The notes beneath the pieces are model-generated. The model had not been told where the DNA came from. It saw nothing but the letters and a program-made list of their open reading frames with translations, and made no database searches. Shown here piece by piece: positions 1-4,135 of a DNA stretch of 6,325 nt; position 1 is the first letter of the stretch; the number at the start of each line of letters is the position of its first letter. Source of the stretch: an uncultured Ruminococcus sp. (GTDB lineage Bacteria > Bacillota > Clostridia > Oscillospirales > CAG-272); the NCBI GenBank assembly GCA_902797495.1, contig CADBTH010000032.1, positions 1-6,325 on the forward strand. Reading direction: 5' to 3'. The position numbers were made by a program, and so were the translations under genes.

Positions 1-444
1 GTCTGCGGAATCGATCTTGACGGAAACGATCTCTTTGTCCTCAACGCCTGCCGCTGCAGCCTCTTCGGGAGTGAAGTGGATGTGGCGCTTCGCAACGATT
101 ACGCCCTCGGAGATCTCAACTTCGCCGCAGGGACCTACGATCTTGCATCCTGCGGAGCCGGCAACGTCGCCCGACTCGCGAACGGGAGCGGTAACGCCGA
201 GCGTTCTCGCGTCCGTGAAGGATACTTCGACCTGAGTAGCTTTTCTCGTCGGTCCGAGGATCGATACGTTCGGGATCGTCTTCTTCGGTCCTACAAGGTC
301 GACTCTCTCGACGCAGGCGAACTGACCGGGCTGGGAGAGGTCCTTTTTGGGGGTGAGCTTCGCGCCTTCTCCGAAGAGGATCGCGAGATGTTCTTCCGTA
401 ACGTGAACGTGTCTTGCGGATGTTTCAACCAATACTTTTGCCAT
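1..444 (-). CDS. pduL: PduL-type phosphate acyltransferase (phosphotransacylase), 3' end outside window
   Basis: Enzyme that interconverts an acyl-CoA plus phosphate with acyl-phosphate plus CoA (acetyl- or propanoyl-), normally paired with an acetate/propionate kinase for ATP formation. Only the first 148 residues are visible. The family is usually about 190-210 aa, so some 50 or more residues are missing. Recognised by family motifs: SARHVH at residues 9-14, DLSQPGQFA at 35-43, ILGPTRKATQVE at 62-73, APVRESGD at 86-93 and AKRHIH at 118-123. The two HxH pairs (12/14 and 121/123) match the metal-binding histidines of PduL. Arg89 lies in the conserved VRxSGD segment. The ATG at 444 is preceded by AAGGAG (453-458) with 8 nt spacing. 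The protein begins directly at the core fold, without the N-terminal encapsulation-peptide extension seen in microcompartment-targeted PduL, so a free cytosolic enzyme substituting for Pta is inferred. It has its own strong promoter. An acetate kinase gene may follow beyond the window, but this cannot be seen. Confidence 0.93.
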   Translation of the reverse strand, partial: MAKVLVETSARHVHVTEEHLAILFGEGAKLTPKKDLSQPGQFACVERVDLVGPKKTIPNVSILGPTRKATQVEVSFTDARTLGVTAPVRESGDVAGSAGCKIVGPCGEVEISEGVIVAKRHIHFTPEEAAAAGVEDKEIVSVKIDSAD

Positions 445-452
445 TTTTGTGA

Positions 453-458
453 CTCCTT
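453..458 (-). promoter_or_regulatory. Ribosome binding site of pduL
   Basis: AAGGAG on the minus strand, 8 nt before the ATG at 444. It fixes the start of the phosphotransacylase, which begins immediately at the conserved core. Confidence 0.85.
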
Positions 459-487
459 GTATCATCAATAAAATAATTTACCAAAAC

Positions 488-516
488 AGTATACCACGCA
501 GAGCGGATTTTGTAAA
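488..516 (-). promoter_or_regulatory. Sigma-A type promoter with extended -10 for pduL
   Basis: On the minus strand the -35 box TTTACA (511-516) is separated by exactly 17 bp from the -10 box TATACT (488-493). A TGG directly before the -10 forms an extended -10 element. Transcription would start near 481-482, giving an AT-rich leader of about 37 nt before the ATG at 444. The match to consensus suggests high, largely constitutive expression. The promoter lies wholly in the gap after the ABC gene, so pduL can be transcribed independently. I see no hairpin terminator between the ABC stop codon and this promoter, so read-through from the ABC operon remains possible. Confidence 0.85.
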
Positions 517-532
517 GACCCGACGGCAAAAA

Positions 533-2251
533 TCACGCCTCGAACTGACTCGCATACAGCTCGCTGTAGAAGCCGCGCGCCGCCATCAGCTCGTCGTGCC
601 GCCCCGTCTCGACGATGTCTCCGTCGCGCATGACGAGGATCACGTCCGCGTTCTTGACGGTCGAGATCCGGTGCGCCACGATGAACGAGGTCTTCCCCTC
701 CATCAGACGGTCGAGCGCTTCGTTGATCTCAGCTTCAGTCCTCGTATCGACGGAGCTTGTCGCCTCGTCGAGGATGAGTATCTTCGGCTTCGTCAGCATA
801 ACGCGCGTTATGGACAGCAGCTGGCGTTCTCCCTCGGACAGTTCTCCTCCGCCCTCCGAGAGCTTCGTCGCGTATCCCTGCGGCAGCTTCTTTATAAAGT
901 TGTCAGCCCTGGTGATCTTTGCGGTCTCTGCCACCTCGTCAGATGCGACCTTGCCGCCGACGGACAGGTTTTCAGCCACCGTCGCGTCGAATAGAAACGT
1001 GTCCTGAAGCACCATGCCGAAGTTCGACCTGAGAGACTGCTTTGAGACCGTCCGCGTGTCGACTCCGTCGACTGTTATCACGCCACCGTCAGGATCGTAG
1101 AAGCGCATGAGAAGATTTATAAGAGTCGTCTTGCCGCATCCCGTAGGGCCGACGATAGCTACCTTTCCGCCCGCCCTGACGTCGAACGTCACGTCGGTCA
1201 GAAGAGTCTTCGTTTTGTCGTATGAGAACGAAACGTGCGAGAACGAAACGTCGCCCCGAACTTCGCCGAGCACTGCCTCGCCGTCCGTTTCCTCTTCCTC
1301 GTCGATCAGCTCGTAAACTCTCGCGGCAGCTGCCGCAGAGCCCTGTATCTCGGCGATCACCGCGGATATCTCGTTGAACGGCTTCGAGTACTGTCCCGCG
1401 TAGTTCAGGAAGACCGTGAGCGCGCCGACGGAGAGACCGCCGCCTAATACCGAAAAGGCGCCGAAAAGCCCGACCGCCGCGTAGATCGTCGCGCAGACGA
1501 CTCTCGTCGACGGGTTCACAAGAGACGAAGCGAAGATAGCGCGGCGCGAGCTCTTCGCAAGCTCGCCCGACACCTCGTCGTACTCCTTTGCAGTCTTCTC
1601 CTCGCGGACAAACGATTTTATAAGCTTCAGGTTCCCGAGCGTTTCCGTAAGAAACGCAGTCTCCGCGGCCTTCTTCTTCGACTGGTCGGTAAACAGACTG
1701 TACGTTCTCTTCGCAATTATCGACGAGACGACGAGCGAGAGCGGCGTCAGGATCACGACGACAGCCGTTATCCTGAGGTCAGTGCGGAGCATGAAGATCA
1801 GAGTGAAAACGATCGTCACGATCCCGCTGAAGAACTGCGACGTTCCGAGAAGAAGCCCCGAGCCGACGGCGTCGGCGTCGTTTATTATCCTGCTTATCGT
1901 CTCGCCCTTCGGGTGAGAGTCAAAATACGATACGGGCAGACGGGAGAGCTTTCCGTAAGCCTTGCTCCTCATCGAAGCCACCGTTCTGAAGACCACCGCG
2001 TTGCTCAGCGAGTCGGAGATCCAGCGGAAAAGCGCGGAGGACGCCGCGAGGAGCGCGACGCGGATCAGGAAAAGCTCCGCCTTCGAAACGCTGAACTTTC
2101 CTTTTGCGACCGTGTCGATAAAGTCTCCTATCAGCACCGGGATATAGAGCGCAACTATCACGGAGAGAGCGCTGAAGATAAACGACGCGACAAGCGCCGC
2201 CTTTCCCGCTCCGAGTTCCCCGAAGAGGCGCGCGAATACCTTTTTATTCAT
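533..2251 (-). CDS. ABC exporter half-transporter, subunit with canonical catalytic Glu and switch His (second gene of pair)
   Basis: 572-aa membrane-spanning ATPase subunit of a heterodimeric ABCB-like exporter, likely moving drugs, lipids or peptides outward across the cytoplasmic membrane; the substrate cannot be told. The N-terminal ~300 residues hold about six hydrophobic segments (roughly 18-46, 58-80, 134-156, 160-180, 247-272, 275-295). The C-terminal nucleotide-binding domain has Walker A GPTGCGKT (368-375), Q-loop Gln416, signature LSEGE (471-475, unlike canonical LSGGQ), Walker B ILILD with catalytic Glu496, and switch His527. Start choice: two adjacent ATGs exist at 2254 and 2251. 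AAAGGAGG at 2258-2265 is 6 nt from the second but only 3 nt from the first, so 2251 is preferred. The reading frame is open 60 codons further upstream, but that stretch is inside the preceding gene and not protein-like. The start overlaps the end of the partner gene by 8 nt, implying translational coupling. Confidence 0.93.
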   Translation of the reverse strand: MNKKVFARLFGELGAGKAALVASFIFSALSVIVALYIPVLIGDFIDTVAKGKFSVSKAELFLIRVALLAASSALFRWISDSLSNAVVFRTVASMRSKAYGKLSRLPVSYFDSHPKGETISRIINDADAVGSGLLLGTSQFFSGIVTIVFTLIFMLRTDLRITAVVVILTPLSLVVSSIIAKRTYSLFTDQSKKKAAETAFLTETLGNLKLIKSFVREEKTAKEYDEVSGELAKSSRRAIFASSLVNPSTRVVCATIYAAVGLFGAFSVLGGGLSVGALTVFLNYAGQYSKPFNEISAVIAEIQGSAAAAARVYELIDEEEETDGEAVLGEVRGDVSFSHVSFSYDKTKTLLTDVTFDVRAGGKVAIVGPTGCGKTTLINLLMRFYDPDGGVITVDGVDTRTVSKQSLRSNFGMVLQDTFLFDATVAENLSVGGKVASDEVAETAKITRADNFIKKLPQGYATKLSEGGGELSEGERQLLSITRVMLTKPKILILDEATSSVDTRTEAEINEALDRLMEGKTSFIVAHRISTVKNADVILVMRDGDIVETGRHDELMAARGFYSELYASQFEA

Positions 2252-3983
2252 CATCCGCCTCCTTTCCCGCAAACGCCGGCAGGGCGTCTGAACCGAAAAC
2301 GGAAGCGTGTATCTCGCGGTAGACCGGGCAGGAGGCGAGAAGCTCGCCGTGCGTTCCGAGCCCGACCGCACGGCCGTCCTCGAGAACGAGGATGCGGTCG
2401 CACGACATGACCGACGTCGTGCGCTGAGAAGCAATTATCGTCGTCGCCCCGAGAGAAAGCACCGCGTTTCTGACGTCTCTCGCCGTCGCCGGATCGAGAG
2501 ACGAAAAACTGTCGTCAAGGATCAGAAAATCCGGTTTTCCGACGAGAGCGCGCGCGACGGCGAGACGTTGTCTCTGACCTCCGGAAAGACGCGAGCCGCC
2601 CTCTCCGACTTTCGTGTCAAGTCCTTCCTTCTCAAGAAGGAAGCTTTTTGCGGACGCAGTTTCCGCGGCTTCGAGCATTTCTTCGTCCGACGCGTCGCCG
2701 CACCAGAGAAGATTGTCCCTCACGCTGCCGCTGAACAGAGCGGAGCGCTGAGGCACGCGGCGTATCCTGCGGCGAAGAGCCTCTCTGTCAAGCTCCTCCT
2801 GAGGAACGCCGAACAGCTCCACCTTGCCGTCCGCCTTGTAAAAGCCGGATATTATATTTATCAGAGTCGTTTTTCCCGAGCCCGTCGGGCCTATAACGCC
2901 GAGGGACTCATGGCGCTTCAGCTCGAGCGACACGCCCGAGAGCGCGGGATGCCCGCCGTCCGTGTATGAGAACGAAACGTCATCGAGCCTCAAAGCGACC
3001 GAATAATCTTCAGGCGGGGCGATCCCCTCGCCTCCGCTCTCGCCCTCGGTCCCGAAGATCTCCTCGACCCTCTCGGCCGCGGAGAGCGCGCGTGACACGC
3101 TGATAACGAGATTCGCAAGCTTCAAAAGCTCGACGAGTATCTGAGACATATAGTTGTATAGCGCGACGAGCTGTCCGACCGTGAGCTCCTTCGTCTGTAT
3201 CCTGAGGGCGCCCTTGTATAAAAGGAATAGGATCCCGAGGTTGATAATAACGTACGTCAGAGGATTGAGAAGCGCGGAGATGCGCCCGGCGCGCCGCGCC
3301 TTTTTTGTGAGCGAACGGTTCTCTCTTTCAAACTTCTCGCTCTCTTTGCCGTCCGCGTTGAAAGAACGTATCACCCTCGCGCCGAAAAGATGCTCTTTTA
3401 CGGTGAACAGAAGCTTCTCCGTCTTCTCACGCACCTTCCTGAATAACGGTACGGTCGAGAGAAGTATCGCGAAAACGACGGCGAAGAGCACGGGGATGAC
3501 TATGACGAAGATCACCGCGCTCGCGGGATCGACCGTAAACGCCATCACCGCGGAGCCGATGACTATAAACGGCGAGCGTAGAAGCAGTCGAAGGACCAGA
3601 TTGACTCCGTTCTGCACCTCGGCAAGGTCTCCCGTCATACGCGCGAGAAGCGCCGCCGTACCCTCGCGGTCTATATCGGAATAACCGAGGGAGAGGACGT
3701 GCCTCATCAGAGCGCGCTTGATATTCGTCACGAATCCGACGGCTGACACCGCGGAAAAATACTGCGCGCAAAGAGTGAACGAAAAGCCGACGAGCGCCAG
3801 AGCGACGAGGATACCGGCGCGGGCGGCAATATAACCGCGGTCGGCGCGGGCGATGCCGTTGTCGATCACGTCCGCCATAACGAGAGGCACAAAAAGCTCC
3901 GCCGCCGCTTCAAGCATCTTGAAAAGCGGAGCGAGAGCGCATCTGCCTCTGTATTCCTTCATGTATTTCAGAAGTTTTCTCAT
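2244..3983 (-). CDS. ABC exporter half-transporter, degenerate-site subunit (first gene of pair)
   Basis: 579-aa subunit of the same heterodimeric ABCB-like exporter. It opens with a membrane domain (hydrophobic segments roughly 16-40, 55-78, 128-150, 153-177, 240-262, 270-300), followed by a nucleotide-binding domain with Walker A GPTGSGKT (365-372), Q-loop Gln412, canonical signature LSGGQ (466-470) and Walker B FLILD (486-490). The residue after the Walker B aspartate is Asp491 instead of catalytic Glu, and the switch position is Gln520 instead of His. Such replacements mark the non-hydrolysing site of heterodimeric exporters such as TM287/288 and BmrCD. The ATG at 3983 is preceded by GAGAGGA (3988-3994) about 4 nt away. 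A consensus-like promoter lies just upstream, so this is the first gene of a two-gene operon; its TAA overlaps the start of the partner gene. Drug export is the usual role of such pairs, but no substrate is shown here. Confidence 0.93.
   Translation of the reverse strand: MRKLLKYMKEYRGRCALAPLFKMLEAAAELFVPLVMADVIDNGIARADRGYIAARAGILVALALVGFSFTLCAQYFSAVSAVGFVTNIKRALMRHVLSLGYSDIDREGTAALLARMTGDLAEVQNGVNLVLRLLLRSPFIVIGSAVMAFTVDPASAVIFVIVIPVLFAVVFAILLSTVPLFRKVREKTEKLLFTVKEHLFGARVIRSFNADGKESEKFERENRSLTKKARRAGRISALLNPLTYVIINLGILFLLYKGALRIQTKELTVGQLVALYNYMSQILVELLKLANLVISVSRALSAAERVEEIFGTEGESGGEGIAPPEDYSVALRLDDVSFSYTDGGHPALSGVSLELKRHESLGVIGPTGSGKTTLINIISGFYKADGKVELFGVPQEELDREALRRRIRRVPQRSALFSGSVRDNLLWCGDASDEEMLEAAETASAKSFLLEKEGLDTKVGEGGSRLSGGQRQRLAVARALVGKPDFLILDDSFSSLDPATARDVRNAVLSLGATTIIASQRTTSVMSCDRILVLEDGRAVGLGTHGELLASCPVYREIHASVFGSDALPAFAGKEADDE
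2258..2265 (-). promoter_or_regulatory. Ribosome binding site inside the upstream ABC gene, deciding the start at 2251
   Basis: AAAGGAGG on the minus strand, located within the last codons of the preceding half-transporter gene. Spacing is 6 nt to the ATG at 2251 and only 3 nt to the ATG at 2254, so the second ATG is the likelier initiator. Confidence 0.8.
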
Positions 3984-4014
3984 GGCGTCCTCTCTGGTTT
4001 TTTTATCTTTTTAT

Positions 4015-4043
4015 ATTGTACTATATCTGCGCGGATATTTCAA
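4015..4043 (-). promoter_or_regulatory. Sigma-A type promoter of the ABC operon
   Basis: On the minus strand TTGAAA (4038-4043) is separated by 17 bp from TACAAT (4015-4020), both near consensus. Transcription should start near 4008, leaving a leader of about 25 nt before the ATG at 3983. The -35 box lies within a few bases of the T-tract of the preceding gene's terminator, so the two units are tightly packed. Confidence 0.85.
4023..4038. promoter_or_regulatory. Candidate operator: 16-bp near-palindrome in the promoter spacer
   Basis: The sequence ATATCTGCGCGGATAT reads almost the same on both strands; only one base pair (4028 against 4033) breaks the symmetry. It fills the space between the -35 and -10 boxes of the ABC operon promoter. 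A dimeric repressor (MarR, TetR or GntR type are common for drug-exporter operons) bound here would block RNA polymerase. No regulator gene is visible in the window, so this is inference from position and symmetry only. Confidence 0.45.
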
Positions 4044-4045
4044 GT

Positions 4046-4076
4046 AAAAAATACGCGCAGGCGCGTGCGCCTGCGC
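4046..4076 (-). terminator. Rho-independent terminator of the hydrolase gene
   Basis: On the minus strand a perfect 10-bp GC-rich inverted repeat (GCGCAGGCGC at 4067-4076 and its complement at 4055-4064, 2-nt centre) is followed after GTA by a run of T (4051-4046). It lies 60 nt past the hydrolase-like gene's stop codon and just before the ABC promoter, so it separates the two transcription units. Confidence 0.85.
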
Positions 4077-4082
4077 AATCTG

Positions 4083-4127
4083 AAGTTTTGAGGGGGTGAG
4101 GGGGAACTTTTTCAAAAGTTCCCCCTC
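4083..4127. repeat. Hairpin element with duplicated GAGGGGG arm
   Basis: A perfect 14-bp inverted repeat (4098-4111 with 4114-4127) of GAGGGGGAACTTTT type, with a 2-nt centre. Beside it, a second copy of GAGGGGG (4090-4096) follows AAGTTTT, so one CCCCCTC arm could pair with either of two GAGGGGG arms. It sits in the hydrolase gene's 3' untranslated region, 8 nt after the stop codon. It lacks a T-tract on the minus strand, so it is not by itself a standard terminator; it may stabilise the mRNA end or be a dispersed intergenic repeat. The second reading rests on general resemblance to palindromic intergenic elements in clostridial genomes and cannot be tested within one window. Confidence 0.65.
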
Positions 4128-4135
4128 GTAAATCA

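Noticed and set aside
76..471. Open frame of 131 codons on the plus strand
   Set aside because: It is antisense to the PduL coding region, whose minus-strand translation matches the family throughout.
517..535. Possible terminator after the second ABC gene
   Set aside because: The bases after the TGA include a T-run but no inverted repeat that could form a stem.
2252..2434. N-terminal extension of about 60 codons for the second ABC gene
   Set aside because: This part is Arg/Ser-rich, overlaps the end of the partner gene and precedes a strong ribosome binding site placed for the ATG at 2251.
1913..2969. Plus-strand open frames of 165 and 220 codons
   Set aside because: They are Arg/charged-rich shadows of the two ABC genes, with no motifs or start signals.
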